From contig CACYXE010000001.1 of assembly GCA_902778275.1 (NCBI GenBank), positions 124,001-188,000 on the forward strand: DNA of 64,000 nucleotides, given 5' to 3'. This stretch comes from Oscillospiraceae bacterium. GTDB taxonomy: Bacteria; Bacillota; Clostridia; Oscillospirales; Oscillospiraceae. The notes under the pieces were generated by a model, which had not been told where the DNA came from, ran no database searches, and saw only the letters and a program-made list of their open reading frames with translations. Positions 1-8,075 of this stretch are shown here, piece after piece (position 1 is the first letter of the stretch; every line of letters begins with the position of its first letter). The translations under genes were made by a program, and so were the position numbers.

Positions 1-2
1 GC

Positions 3-260
3 GCGGGCTCCATCACCTCCAACGTGAAGAGCGACAAGACCCTCGTTGTGGTGAAAGAGCCGGGCAATCCCATCGAGACCGGACGCAAGAAATTCGGCGC
101 CATTCTGGGGGACAACGTGGAAGTGGGCTGCAACAGCGTGCTCAATCCCGGCACCGTGGTGGGCCGCCGCTCCAACATCTATCCCACCTCCTGCGTGCGC
201 GGCGTCATCCCCTCCGACAGCATCTACAAAGACAAGAACGACATCGCCGCCAAAGAGTGA
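3..260 (+). CDS. C-terminal part of a hexapeptide-repeat (left-handed beta-helix) acyltransferase-like protein
   Basis: Only the last 85 residues are inside the window; the gene starts upstream. The readable part carries beta-helix repeats (GAILGDNVEVGCNSVLNPG, then VVGRRSNIYP), as in LpxA/GlmU-type transferases and in the C-terminal half of clostridial UDP-N-acetylglucosamine pyrophosphorylase-like proteins. I infer a sugar-nucleotide or acetyl transfer role for the full protein, but the catalytic half is not visible. It ends at TGA 258-260 and is followed by a strong bidirectional hairpin. Confidence 0.7.
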   Translation, partial: AGSITSNVKSDKTLVVVKEPGNPIETGRKKFGAILGDNVEVGCNSVLNPGTVVGRRSNIYPTSCVRGVIPSDSIYKDKNDIAAKE

Positions 261-280
261 TCGCGGCGTTCAACGCAAAA

Positions 281-315
281 TACGGAGACTGTATCATACA
301 GTCTCCGTATCCTTT
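281..315. terminator. Bidirectional intrinsic terminator
   Basis: A perfect 13-bp inverted repeat (281-293 with 297-309) has a 3-base loop, with A residues before it and CCTTTT after it. It lies between two convergent genes and can serve both. Confidence 0.85.
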
Positions 316-1106
316 TATACCATGCTCCGGTATTCCGTGCTCTCGGTGACGCTGTCCGGCGGGAAGAATTCCTCCACCGGGAAATTGATGCGGCTGAACA
401 GCTCACAGGGATCGTCCGGCGTACTGCCCGGGCACTCCTTGTCGGGCAGGCTGTAATCGTAGGCCGGGATCAGCAGCTGGGTGTCCCGCTCCAGGCGGAC
501 GATGCTGAACTGACCAATGGTGGCGTACCAGCGCCGTCCCGCATCGGTGAGGACCAGCGCCTCGGGGAAAGCGGAGAGGATGAACTCGGGGATCACGCGG
601 CCTTCCGCCTCGGCCAGCGGCGTCACGTCCGCGTCCACCACCTTCATGTGCAGGGCGATGGGATCCACCGCGTTCAACACGGCGATGGGCAGATCTTCAT
701 TCACCACTGTGGGGACTGTGGTTTCGGAGGAGAAGGTCATGGCGCTGCCCTCACTGCCGAAAAGCATGACCCGCTTATCGAAGATGGCCAGCCCCTTCAC
801 CGTCTGGGCGCTTGGGAAGGCCTCCCCGGTCACCCGGTAGAAGTATGTGCAGTCGATGGTGTAATAGCCCCGGTTGAAGCTGATGGGTTCCACGTTCAGC
901 GCCGTGTACAGCAGCTCCGCTGAGCGGGGACGGATGCTCATCGCGCTGTCGATCACAGCCTGAGAACTGACGATGGGATAGACCCGCAGATCATCCACAC
1001 AGTCCTTGTCGCGGCAGCTGTCGAAGATCTTGCGCGTATTGATGGATACGGCCTCGTGAATGACCGCTGCGGCGTCCACGGGACCGGGTACGACTCTGTC
1101 AGCCAT
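315..1106 (-). CDS. Conserved-looking clostridial protein of unknown function (263 aa)
   Basis: I do not recognise a named family. The protein is soluble and acidic, with no signal peptide or membrane segment. A CRDKDC cysteine pair lies near residue 32-37 (after AVSINTRKIFDS), and further cysteines lie near residue 86 and in the C-terminal CPGSTPDDPCELF stretch. The start ATG at 1106 has a good ribosome site (GGAGGT about 8 bases upstream on the minus strand). It is monocistronic between the hairpin at 281-315 and a divergent promoter for the DUF4364 gene. The cysteine spacing and a clostridial feel suggest a spore-coat or structural role, but that is a guess. Confidence 0.75.
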   Translation of the reverse strand: MADRVVPGPVDAAAVIHEAVSINTRKIFDSCRDKDCVDDLRVYPIVSSQAVIDSAMSIRPRSAELLYTALNVEPISFNRGYYTIDCTYFYRVTGEAFPSAQTVKGLAIFDKRVMLFGSEGSAMTFSSETTVPTVVNEDLPIAVLNAVDPIALHMKVVDADVTPLAEAEGRVIPEFILSAFPEALVLTDAGRRWYATIGQFSIVRLERDTQLLIPAYDYSLPDKECPGSTPDDPCELFSRINFPVEEFFPPDSVTESTEYRSMV

Positions 1107-1186
1107 AGCAATACCTCCTGTCGCATAGCTTGAAAAAAACTTCAGTACAGTCTATGCGCCGGGGCCGCGTATGTGTTATTTATGTC

Positions 1187-1214
1187 TTGAAAAATCTGTC
1201 CCTTGCAGTATAAT
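1187..1214 (+). promoter_or_regulatory. Sigma-A promoter of the DUF4364-asnA unit
   Basis: TTGAAA (1187-1192), a 16-base spacer, and TATAAT (1209-1214). This places the transcript start about 30 bases before the ATG at 1250. Confidence 0.75.
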
Positions 1215-1249
1215 AGTTCTATGTTTTGCCGGATCAAGGAGGGCGCGCC

Positions 1250-1765
1250 ATGGATCAGTTTGGGTTCATTCATGAGAAACTGGATATCAAGATCCTGATT
1301 TTGTTCATTCTCCGCCGCCTGCCCGGCACGGTGGATCCGGAGACCCTGCTGGAGCTCTGCCAGGTGGACAGCGGGATCGGTTATTTTGACTATTCCGACT
1401 GCCTGAGCGAACTGACGGAGACCGGCCACGTGGAGCAGAACGACGAGGGCTATACCATCACGGAAAAGGGGAAACGCAACGCCGACGCGGTGGAGAGCAG
1501 CCTGCCCTATTCCGTGCGGGTCAAGGCGCTCAAACTGATCGCCCCGGTGGAGGAGCGGATGCGCCGGGCGGCGATGATCACGGCCCGCCATGAAACCGGC
1601 AGGGACGGCTGCTTTGTGGAGCTGGCCATGTCCGACGGCAAGGGAGAGATCATCCATCTGAAGCTTCTCTGTTCCGGCGAGGAGCAGGCGCAGCAGATCG
1701 AAAAGCATTTTCGTAAGGACGCGGAGAGCTATTATCAGAAGATCGCCGCGCTGCTTTCTGAATAA
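1250..1765 (+). CDS. DUF4364 family protein
   Basis: 171 aa, the usual length of DUF4364, a Firmicutes family with no proven function. The N-terminal half (about residues 10-80: IKILILFILRRL, LLELCQ, YSDCLSELTETGHVE, YTITEKGK) reads as a winged helix of the PadR/MarR style. The C-terminal half is a small alpha/beta domain. ATG 1250 is chosen over the TTG at 1226 because AGGAGGG sits 7 bases before it. It is followed 14 bases later by asnA. The winged helix suggests DNA binding, but this is not established. Confidence 0.85.
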   Translation: MDQFGFIHEKLDIKILILFILRRLPGTVDPETLLELCQVDSGIGYFDYSDCLSELTETGHVEQNDEGYTITEKGKRNADAVESSLPYSVRVKALKLIAPVEERMRRAAMITARHETGRDGCFVELAMSDGKGEIIHLKLLCSGEEQAQQIEKHFRKDAESYYQKIAALLSE

Positions 1766-1779
1766 AAAGGAGAAACAAG

Positions 1780-2793
1780 ATGCACACCAGTATTCCCGAA
1801 GGCTACAAGAGCCTCCTGACCATCTATGACACCCAGAAGGCGATCAGTCTGCTGCACCGGCTGTTCGAGGATCGGCTCGGCGCGCTGCTGAACCTGTACC
1901 GGGTCTCCGCTCCGCTGTTCGTGGATGAGAACTCCGGCCTGAACGACAATCTGAACGGCTACGAGCGCCCTGTCAGCTTTGACATCCTGCGCTCCGACCA
2001 TAAGGCCCAGGTGGTCCAGTCCCTGGCCAAGTGGAAGCGCCTGGCCCTCAAGCGCTACGGTTTCTACCCCGGCAAGGGCCTGTATACCGATATGAACGCC
2101 ATCCGCCGGGACGAGGATGAGCTGGACAATCTGCACTCGGTCTACGTGGATCAGTGGGACTGGGAGAAGGTCATCCTGCCGGAGAACCGGAATCTGGATT
2201 ATCTGAAGCTGACGGTGATGGATATCGTCACCGCCATCTGCGACACCCAGGACACCATCCAGGCCATCTACCCCCAGCTGCAGACCCTGGGAAAGCTGGA
2301 GCGCCGCGTCACCTTCGTTACAGCACAGGAGTTGGAGGACATGTTCCCGGACCTGACGCCCAAGGAGCGGGAGAACGCCTATCTGAAGGACCACAAGACC
2401 ACCTTCATCATCGGTATCGGCGGGGCGCTGCGCTCCGGCAAGCCCCACGACGGGCGGGCGCCGGACTATGACGACTGGGCGCTCAACGGGGATATCATGT
2501 TCTGGAACGATCTGCTGGGCTGCGCTTTTGAGGTCTCCTCCATGGGCATCCGGGTCGATCCCGCTTCCCTGGACCGGCAGCTGCGTCTGTCGGGCTGCGA
2601 CGACCGGCGGGCGCTGCCGTACCACAAGGCGCTTTTAAACGGCGAGCTTCCGCTGACCATCGGCGGCGGCATCGGCCAGTCCCGCGTGTCCATGCTGCTG
2701 CTGGGCAAGGCCCACATCGGCGAGGTCCAGGCCTCGATCTGGGACCAGGACACCGTGGATATCTGCGAAAAAGCCGGCGTGATGCTGTTATAA
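1780..2793 (+). CDS. asnA: Aspartate--ammonia ligase (asparagine synthetase A)
   Basis: Makes asparagine from aspartate, ammonia and ATP (giving AMP and PPi) in the cytosol. 337 aa, close to the family norm of about 330. It shows class II aminoacyl-tRNA-synthetase-like signatures: RVSAPLFVDENSGLNDNLNG near residues 40-60, RPVSFDI, VYVDQWDWEK near 115-125, and GGGIGQSRVSMLLL near 297-310. The start follows AAAAAGGAGAAACAAG, a good ribosome site. It is co-transcribed with the DUF4364 gene and ends at a bidirectional terminator. Confidence 0.97.
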   Translation: MHTSIPEGYKSLLTIYDTQKAISLLHRLFEDRLGALLNLYRVSAPLFVDENSGLNDNLNGYERPVSFDILRSDHKAQVVQSLAKWKRLALKRYGFYPGKGLYTDMNAIRRDEDELDNLHSVYVDQWDWEKVILPENRNLDYLKLTVMDIVTAICDTQDTIQAIYPQLQTLGKLERRVTFVTAQELEDMFPDLTPKERENAYLKDHKTTFIIGIGGALRSGKPHDGRAPDYDDWALNGDIMFWNDLLGCAFEVSSMGIRVDPASLDRQLRLSGCDDRRALPYHKALLNGELPLTIGGGIGQSRVSMLLLGKAHIGEVQASIWDQDTVDICEKAGVMLL

Positions 2794-2801
2794 AAAAGAG
2801 A

Positions 2802-2832
2802 AGCGGGCACCGTTTGGTGCCCGCTGAAACTA
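2802..2832. terminator. Bidirectional intrinsic terminator
   Basis: A perfect 10-bp stem (2802-2811 / 2816-2825) with a GTTT loop, A-rich on the left and T-rich on the right. It separates asnA from convergent thiN. Confidence 0.85.
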
Positions 2833-2838
2833 TGTTTT

Positions 2839-3456
2839 TCAGAGTTTGGACAGGACGATCAGCAGGATGCCCTCTGCCGCAGAGATCTCCGCGGTATCTT
2901 CCACCCACTCGTTGCTGACGCCGAAGGGGAAACGGTTGGTGACTTCCGCGTCCCGCAGGGGATACTTGGCGCCGGATACGCTTACCCCGGTGCAGCGATC
3001 CGTGACGGCGAAGACGGACAGGGACCAGCCTTCCCGGCGGGGGATGCGGAGACTGCCGTTTTGCAGAGTCGTGACGAAGGTGTCTTCCGCCCGGATCGAG
3101 GCGCGCAGTCCGTGGGCCTGGGCAAAGGCCAGGGCCTGGAGATTGGCCAGCGCGTGGTCCAGCCGCCCGCCCAGGGCGCAAAGCAGCAGGACCTCCTCAA
3201 AGCCATGCTCCACCGCGTAGCGGATGGCGATCATGGTGTCGGTGTCGTCCTTCTCGGACTGAAACCGCTTGACCGGAATCCCCGGGTCGATCTGGCCGCC
3301 GTAGGAATCGAAGTCGCTGACCACCAGGTCAGGCAAGACGCCGCAGCGCTTGGCGTAGGTATAGCCTTTGTCGCAGGCGATTACAAAATCGGCAGGGGAC
3401 AGGCCCTCAATGGGCGAAAACTCCCCGCCGCTGATGATGACGCAGCGTTTGGACAT
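2839..3456 (-). CDS. thiN: Thiamine pyrophosphokinase
   Basis: Transfers pyrophosphate from ATP to thiamine to give thiamine diphosphate. 205 aa, normal for the family. Motifs: VISGGEFSP at the N-terminus, VIACDKGY near residue 34, VVSDFDS near 55, EKDDTDTMIA near 76-85, and GGRLDHALANLQ near 107-118. The Asp and Lys residues in these motifs bind Mg and ATP. ATG 3456 is preferred over an upstream in-frame start because AAGGAG lies 8 bases before it. It lies directly downstream (minus strand) of tRNA-Gly and its terminator. Confidence 0.95.
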   Translation of the reverse strand: MSKRCVIISGGEFSPIEGLSPADFVIACDKGYTYAKRCGVLPDLVVSDFDSYGGQIDPGIPVKRFQSEKDDTDTMIAIRYAVEHGFEEVLLLCALGGRLDHALANLQALAFAQAHGLRASIRAEDTFVTTLQNGSLRIPRREGWSLSVFAVTDRCTGVSVSGAKYPLRDAEVTNRFPFGVSNEWVEDTAEISAAEGILLIVLSKL

Positions 3457-3472
3457 GATGCTTCTCCTTGCA

Positions 3473-3506
3473 ACAACAGCCCCCATCAGAGGATGGGGGC
3501 TGTTTT
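3473..3506. terminator. Terminator of tRNA-Gly (minus), overlapping the thiN leader
   Basis: AACAGCCCCCATC pairs with GATGGGGGCTGTT around an AGAG loop. It lies just 3' of the tRNA on the minus strand and just before the thiN ribosome site. It may act as tRNA terminator or processing hairpin. Confidence 0.7.
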
Positions 3507-3508
3507 AA

Positions 3509-3582
3509 TGGAGCGGATGATGGGAGTCGAACCCACCTTATCGGCTTGGGAAGCCGGAGTTCTACCGATGAACTACATCCGC
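3509..3582 (-). tRNA. tRNA-Gly (anticodon CCC)
   Basis: 74 nt, with 7-bp acceptor stem GCGGATG/CATCCGC, D-arm GTTCATCGGTAGAAC, anticodon loop TTCCCAA (anticodon CCC), T-loop GGTTCGACTCC, discriminator T, and CCA encoded in the gene. The anticodon stem has one mismatched outer pair. Confidence 0.92.
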
Positions 3583-3592
3583 AAGTGCAGAT

Positions 3593-3621
3593 AGTATATC
3601 ACGGCGGCAAAAAAAATTCAA
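3593..3621 (-). promoter_or_regulatory. Promoter of tRNA-Gly
   Basis: On the minus strand TTGAAT (3621-3616), 17-base spacer, TATACT (3598-3593), ending 10 bases before the mature tRNA 5' end. Confidence 0.75.
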
Positions 3622-3668
3622 TAGGAAATCGGAACTGTTTTCGGGCAAATTTCGTCCTGTTGTACAGG

Positions 3669-3706
3669 GGCTTTGCGATAGGATGGAGGGAACAGAGCGC
3701 AAAGCC
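3669..3706. repeat. Inverted repeat in the tRNA-Gly / SPFH intergenic region
   Basis: GGCTTTGCG (3669-3677) and CGCAAAGCC (3698-3706), 20 bases apart, with no T-run. It sits just upstream of the putative SPFH-operon promoter and could be an operator. Function unknown. Confidence 0.4.
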
Positions 3707-3723
3707 GGCGCGCTATTTTCCTG

Positions 3724-3752
3724 TTGCTTTTTAAGGCGTAATCCACTATATT
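3724..3752 (+). promoter_or_regulatory. Putative promoter of the SPFH/TPM operon
   Basis: TTGCTT (3724-3729), 17-base spacer, TATATT (3747-3752), leaving a leader of about 60 bases. The -35 is imperfect. I looked for an ECF (sigma-W-like) promoter because the Bacillus counterpart uses one, and saw no clear match. Confidence 0.5.
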
Positions 3753-3819
3753 GGTATCAGAATCCAACAGGCGATTTATTAAATGCAAGATACTGCATAG
3801 ATTCGAAAGGAGAAACATC

Positions 3820-5124
3820 ATGGGTCTTATCGCAGCGGCTTTGGGAGCAGCCACCGGCGTGCTCTCCGATCAGTGGAAAGAGTATTTTTATTGTGACGCG
3901 CTTCCCAACAACGTTCTTGCCGTCAAGGGCAGAAAGAGAGTGACGGGCCTGTCCTCCAACAACGGCAACGACAATATCATTTCCAGCGGCTCCATCATCG
4001 CCGTGGCCGACGGTCAGTGCATGCTGATCGTGGAGCAGGGCAAAATCGTGGACGTGTGCGCCGTGCCCGGCGAGTACAGGTATGACGCCTCCACCGAGCC
4101 CTCTGTTTTCAATGGCAATCTGGGCGACGGCATCCTGGAGGTGTTTGAGCGCATCGGCAAGCGCTTCACCTTCGGCGGCCAGGCGCCCAAGGACCAGCGG
4201 GTCTATTATTTCAACACCAAGGAGCTGACCGGCAACAAGTACGGCACACCTTCTCCGGTGCCCTTCCGCGTGGTCGATAAAAACATCAACCTGGATATGG
4301 ACATCTCCATTCGCTGCTTCGGTGAATACAGCTATCGGATCGCAAACCCGCTGCTGTTCTACAGCAACATCTGCGGCAACGTGACCACGGCCTACACCCG
4401 CGACCAGTTGGAGGGCCAGATGAAGACCGAGCTGCTGACCGCTCTGCAGCCCGCCTTCGCGCGCATCTCCGAGATGGGCGTGCGCTATTCCGCCCTGCCC
4501 GGACATACCACGGAGCTGGCCGCCGCGCTCAATGAGGAGCTGTCCGCCAAGTGGCGTGACCTGCGCGGCATTGAGATCGTCTCCATCGGCGTTTCCAGCG
4601 TGAAGGCCAATGAGGAAGACGAGAAGATGATCAAGGAGCTGCAGCGCAACGCCACCTTCCGGGATCCCAACATGGCCGCCGCCCACCTGGTGGGCGCCCA
4701 GGCTTCCGCCATGCAGGCGGCCGCCGCCAACGAGGGTGCCGGCGCCCCCATGGCCTTCATGGGCATGAATATGGCCGGAGCTGCCGGCGGCGTCAACGCC
4801 CAGGGGCTGTATCAGATGGGCCAGCAGGCCGCACCGGCCGCCAACACCTGGACCTGCCCCAGCTGCGGCACGGCGGCGACCGGCAAGTTCTGCCCGGAGT
4901 GCGGCGCCAAAAAGCCGGAGCCTGTGAGCGCCAACTCCTGGATCTGTGTCAGCTGCGGCACCGCCAACAAGGGCAAGTTCTGCGCCGAGTGCGGCGCCAA
5001 AAAGCCTGCGGGCGCGCCCCAGTACAAGTGTGATAAGTGCGGCTGGGAGCCTGCTGACCCGCAGCACCCGCCCAAGTTCTGCCCGGAGTGCGGCGATCCC
5101 TTTGACAGTGGGGATACTGTCTGA
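3820..5124 (+). CDS. SPFH-domain protein with three C-terminal zinc ribbons (YdjI-like)
   Basis: 434 aa. The first 300 residues resemble the SPFH/virion-core-like family (Bacillus YdjI): DQWKEYFYCDALPNNVLAVKG at the N-terminus, then the band-7-like core PVPFRVVDKNINLDMDISIRC. After an Ala/Gly/Met-rich linker come three CxxC...CxxC ribbons (about residues 346-362, 376-392, 404-427; the third has a longer spacer). ATG 3820 has GGAGAAACATC before it. YdjI-type proteins help organise the membrane-stress protein PspA at the membrane (family knowledge). Here it heads a four-gene set with YdjG- and YdjH-like neighbours, but no pspA is visible in the window. Confidence 0.88.
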   Translation: MGLIAAALGAATGVLSDQWKEYFYCDALPNNVLAVKGRKRVTGLSSNNGNDNIISSGSIIAVADGQCMLIVEQGKIVDVCAVPGEYRYDASTEPSVFNGNLGDGILEVFERIGKRFTFGGQAPKDQRVYYFNTKELTGNKYGTPSPVPFRVVDKNINLDMDISIRCFGEYSYRIANPLLFYSNICGNVTTAYTRDQLEGQMKTELLTALQPAFARISEMGVRYSALPGHTTELAAALNEELSAKWRDLRGIEIVSIGVSSVKANEEDEKMIKELQRNATFRDPNMAAAHLVGAQASAMQAAAANEGAGAPMAFMGMNMAGAAGGVNAQGLYQMGQQAAPAANTWTCPSCGTAATGKFCPECGAKKPEPVSANSWICVSCGTANKGKFCAECGAKKPAGAPQYKCDKCGWEPADPQHPPKFCPECGDPFDSGDTV

Positions 5125-5149
5125 TCGGAGTTGAGAGATCATTAGCAAG

Positions 5150-6052
5150 TTGCGCAAAAACCACGGCAAATATATAGCGGCGCTGCTGCTGAGCGCCCTG
5201 TGTCTGCTGCTCGCCGCCTGCGGGGAGGAGGTACCTGACGCGGGGAAATATCTCTGCGTCTCGGTGGAGTCCGACGGCTTCCGGTGGGAGCCGGAGGCGC
5301 TTTTCCCCGAGGGGGTGGAGCTGGAGCTGGGCACCGGCGGCAGAGGAGTCCTCACGGCCGGGGATCTGAGCGGCACCTTCCGCTGGAGCCTCAGCGGGAC
5401 AAAGCTGAGTTTGAACCTTGGCGGCGAGCGCGCGGGCGGTACGCTGCAGGACGGCGTGCTGGATCTGCGCCTGTCCGATGGGGAGATGCTGCTGCATTTC
5501 CTGAGGGAGGACCTGGCGGAGCAGCAGCCGAAACCGCTTGACCAATCGGCCTACGATGCGCTGGTTTCCCGGTGGTGCGGCGACTGGTTCGGCCGCTGGA
5601 CGCTGCGCAATGTGCAGGGGACCTTCGCGGAGACCTGGTATGACTGCTGCGCGTCCATCCGTGCCGTACCGGAGGATCATACGCTGATCCTGACGCTCTG
5701 GGACGAGGACGGCTCCCGGGACGCGCCTATGGCGCGGGTGGAGTTTTCCGCGGAAGCGGAGAAGGGACCGGCCCTTTCCACAAGGGGCAGCTTCTGGTTC
5801 CAGGAGATCGGCCCGGGCGACTGGGCCCTGGACCCGGACAGCGCCGGTTTTCCCGACATGCTCCTGTTGAGCGGCCACCATGACGGCGGGGGAGAGGTCT
5901 TTGACTATGAGATCACGCTCCGTCCCTGGGGGCGCGCATGGGACGATGTGGCGAAGAAGGACAGCTTCCGGCTGCCGTTTCGATATGAGTGGTATCTGAC
6001 GCAGATCGAGGCGGGCGAGCCTATGCCGGAGGCTTTGCCGCCGGCGGCATAA
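5150..6052 (+). CDS. Predicted lipoprotein of unknown function
   Basis: 300 aa with a lipoprotein signal: KNHGK, a hydrophobic stretch, then the LLAAC lipobox with the lipidated Cys at residue 24. The rest looks like a beta-rich extracytoplasmic domain with no family I recognise (a GTLQDGVLDLRLSDGEML strand repeat near residues 92-115, and a pair WCGDWFGRWTLRNV / TWYDCC near 143-166). The first start in frame is TTG 5150, with only a weak ribosome site. An ATT codon at 5141 is better spaced from GGAG (5127-5130). It lies between the SPFH and zinc-ribbon genes and so probably belongs to the same envelope module. Confidence 0.8.
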   Translation: MRKNHGKYIAALLLSALCLLLAACGEEVPDAGKYLCVSVESDGFRWEPEALFPEGVELELGTGGRGVLTAGDLSGTFRWSLSGTKLSLNLGGERAGGTLQDGVLDLRLSDGEMLLHFLREDLAEQQPKPLDQSAYDALVSRWCGDWFGRWTLRNVQGTFAETWYDCCASIRAVPEDHTLILTLWDEDGSRDAPMARVEFSAEAEKGPALSTRGSFWFQEIGPGDWALDPDSAGFPDMLLLSGHHDGGGEVFDYEITLRPWGRAWDDVAKKDSFRLPFRYEWYLTQIEAGEPMPEALPPAA

Positions 6053-6075
6053 GCGCAAGTTTTAGGAGGATAACG

Positions 6076-7206
6076 ATGCCTTCACAGATAACCAACTATC
6101 AGTGCCCTCGCTGCACGGGGCCGCTGCACTATGCGGGGAGCAGCGGTATGGTGGAGTGCGACTACTGCGGCAGCAGCTTCACTGTGCAGGAGATCGAGGC
6201 GCTGTATGCGGATAAGATCGAGCAGGCCGAGCAGACCGGCGTGGCTGCCGCGCAGCAGCAGACCGCGGACGCTGAGGCGGATTACGACGCGGATTGGGAC
6301 TGCGACAGCGCGGGCTCCGAATGGGGCGCGGACGCGGCGGGGATGAAGCAGTACAGCTGTCCCTCCTGCGGCGCGGAGCTGATCTGTGACGCCACCACCG
6401 CGGCCACCAGCTGCCCCTACTGCGGCAATCCCACCGTGGTGCCCGCCCAGTTCCATGGCGGCCTGAAGCCGGACTACATCCTGCCCTTCAAGCTCAGCAA
6501 AGAGCAGGCCGTGCAGGCGCTCACCAAGTATTATAAAGGAAAAAAGCTGCTGCCCAAGACCTTCGCGGACAGCAACCATATCGAGGAGATCAAGGGGGTC
6601 TATGTGCCATTCTGGCTCTTCAACGGCGAGGCGGATGTGGAGATGAACTTCGCCGCCACCCGTGTCTATACCAGCCGTCGCGGCAACCAGCGGATCACGG
6701 AGACGGACCATTTCGACCTTCTGCGCGGGGGCCGGGTCTCCTTCTCCCGGATCCCAGTGGACGCCTCCACCAAGATGCCGGACTCCCATATGGACGCCAT
6801 CGAGCCCTTTGACTACACGGATCTGAAGCCTTTTTCCACGGCTTATCTGCCTGGCTTCCTGGCGGATATCTATGACGTGCCGCCCCAGAGCTGCGCGTCG
6901 CGTGCGGATGAGCGGGCCACCAATACCGCAAAGCACATCGTGGAAAATACCGTGAGCGGCTATTCCACCTGCACGCCCACCTCGGCCAGGGTGCGCCTGC
7001 GCCGGGGCCGGGTCGACTATGCCCTGATGCCCGTCTGGATGCTCAGCACCCGCTGGAACGGCAAGAGCTTTCTGTTCGCCATGAATGGTCAGAGCGGCAA
7101 GCTGATCGGCGATCTGCCTGTCTCCACAGGACGCTATTGGGCGCGCTTTGCCGGGATCGCGGCGCCGATCGCAGCGGCGCTTGCGGCGCTGATGTTTTTC
7201 CTGTAA
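6076..7206 (+). CDS. Zinc-ribbon, C-terminally membrane-anchored protein (YdjG-like)
   Basis: 376 aa. It has two N-terminal zinc ribbons (CPRC...CDYC, residues 10-31; CPSC...CPYC, residues 95-116) separated by an acidic linker. A 200-residue alpha/beta domain follows (KPDYILPFKLSKEQA, IKGVYVPFWLFNGE, YALMPVWMLSTRW), and a single hydrophobic segment at the extreme C-terminus (IAAPIAAALAALMFFL) makes it tail-anchored. Such proteins are often mislabelled PriA-like or TFIIB zinc-finger proteins. Bacillus YdjG has the same layout. ATG 6076 follows TAGGAGGATAACG. The operon context supports a membrane-stress or envelope role. Confidence 0.87.
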   Translation: MPSQITNYQCPRCTGPLHYAGSSGMVECDYCGSSFTVQEIEALYADKIEQAEQTGVAAAQQQTADAEADYDADWDCDSAGSEWGADAAGMKQYSCPSCGAELICDATTAATSCPYCGNPTVVPAQFHGGLKPDYILPFKLSKEQAVQALTKYYKGKKLLPKTFADSNHIEEIKGVYVPFWLFNGEADVEMNFAATRVYTSRRGNQRITETDHFDLLRGGRVSFSRIPVDASTKMPDSHMDAIEPFDYTDLKPFSTAYLPGFLADIYDVPPQSCASRADERATNTAKHIVENTVSGYSTCTPTSARVRLRRGRVDYALMPVWMLSTRWNGKSFLFAMNGQSGKLIGDLPVSTGRYWARFAGIAAPIAAALAALMFFL

Positions 7207-7216
7207 GGAGGCGCCG

Positions 7217-8062
7217 ATGAAGAAACGATTGTTTTGTCTGGGGCTGCTCCTGCTTCTGATCTGCTCTTTCCTGGGTGTGACCGCCTATGCGGCAGCCGAT
7301 GAGGAGCAGGTCCGGCTAGCCTACGTGACGGACGTCACCGGCAGCATCAGCGAAAGTCAGCGGGATTCCTTGAGTCAACTGGCGGGACAGATCTCGGAGC
7401 AGTACAGCTGCGGCGTTTATATCGTGGTCGTCGACAACTACGAGGAGTATAACAGCGAAGGGATCGAGGAGTGCGCGGAGGGGATCTACCGCTTCTATGA
7501 TTTGGGCTGGGGCGACCAGCGGGACGGCGTGATGCTGATCATGAGCATGAACCAGCGGGAGTATGACATCGCGGCCTACGGCGATTTCGGCAACGCGGCC
7601 TTTACCGACTACGGCAAGGACTATCTGGCCCAGAGCTTTCTGGATGATTTCCGGCGAAACGACTGGTACAGCGGCTTTCAGGATTATCTGAATACGGCGG
7701 CCTCCATGCTGTCCAGCGCCCGCCAGGGCGAGCCGGTGGATATCGTCTGGGAAGAGCGGGAACCTGAGGGACCGGGCCCGGTGGCAAAGCTCATCATGGC
7801 TCTGCTGCCGTCCAGCGTCGCTGCCTTCTTTATCACCAACGGCGACAAGCGGAAAATGAAGACCGCGGTCAGCAAGCGGACCGCGGAGGATTATGTGGTG
7901 CCCGGCGGCATTAATCTGTATCTGCACGAGGACCGCTTCCTCCACCGCTCTCGACATGTGGAGGTCATTCAGAACCGGCCGCGGGATTCCGGCGGCAGCC
8001 ACCACGGCGGCGGGACTACGGTCCACTCCAGCGGGTTTTCCCACCACAGCGGAAAATTCTGA
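7217..8062 (+). CDS. TPM-domain (TLP18.3/Psb32/MOLO-1) membrane protein, YdjH-like
   Basis: 281 aa. Signal peptide MKKRLFCLGLLLLLICSFLGVTAYA, then a TPM domain (about residues 30-165: VTDVTGSISESQRDSLSQLA, GVYIVVVDNY, DGVMLIMSMNQREYDIAAYGDFG). A transmembrane segment follows (KLIMALLPSSVAAFFI, near 190-207). The cytoplasmic tail ends in the Gly/His/Ser-rich GGSHHGGGTTVHSSGFSHHSGKF, typical of TPM proteins. It is translated 10 bases after the zinc-ribbon gene with a good AAGGAGG site. YdjH is the Bacillus counterpart, where it belongs to a PspA-linked membrane complex. Confidence 0.9.
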   Translation: MKKRLFCLGLLLLLICSFLGVTAYAAADEEQVRLAYVTDVTGSISESQRDSLSQLAGQISEQYSCGVYIVVVDNYEEYNSEGIEECAEGIYRFYDLGWGDQRDGVMLIMSMNQREYDIAAYGDFGNAAFTDYGKDYLAQSFLDDFRRNDWYSGFQDYLNTAASMLSSARQGEPVDIVWEEREPEGPGPVAKLIMALLPSSVAAFFITNGDKRKMKTAVSKRTAEDYVVPGGINLYLHEDRFLHRSRHVEVIQNRPRDSGGSHHGGGTTVHSSGFSHHSGKF

Positions 8063-8075
8063 ATCCGTACAAGAT

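Noticed and set aside
2839-3582. TPP riboswitch upstream of thiN
   Set aside because: No THI-element sequence is seen; the leader contains only the tRNA-Gly and its terminator hairpin.
3757-5376. Long antisense reading frame (539 codons) opposite the SPFH gene
   Set aside because: It is the shadow of a GC-rich gene, has low-complexity composition, and spans a gene boundary. The plus-strand gene has a ribosome site and clear domains.
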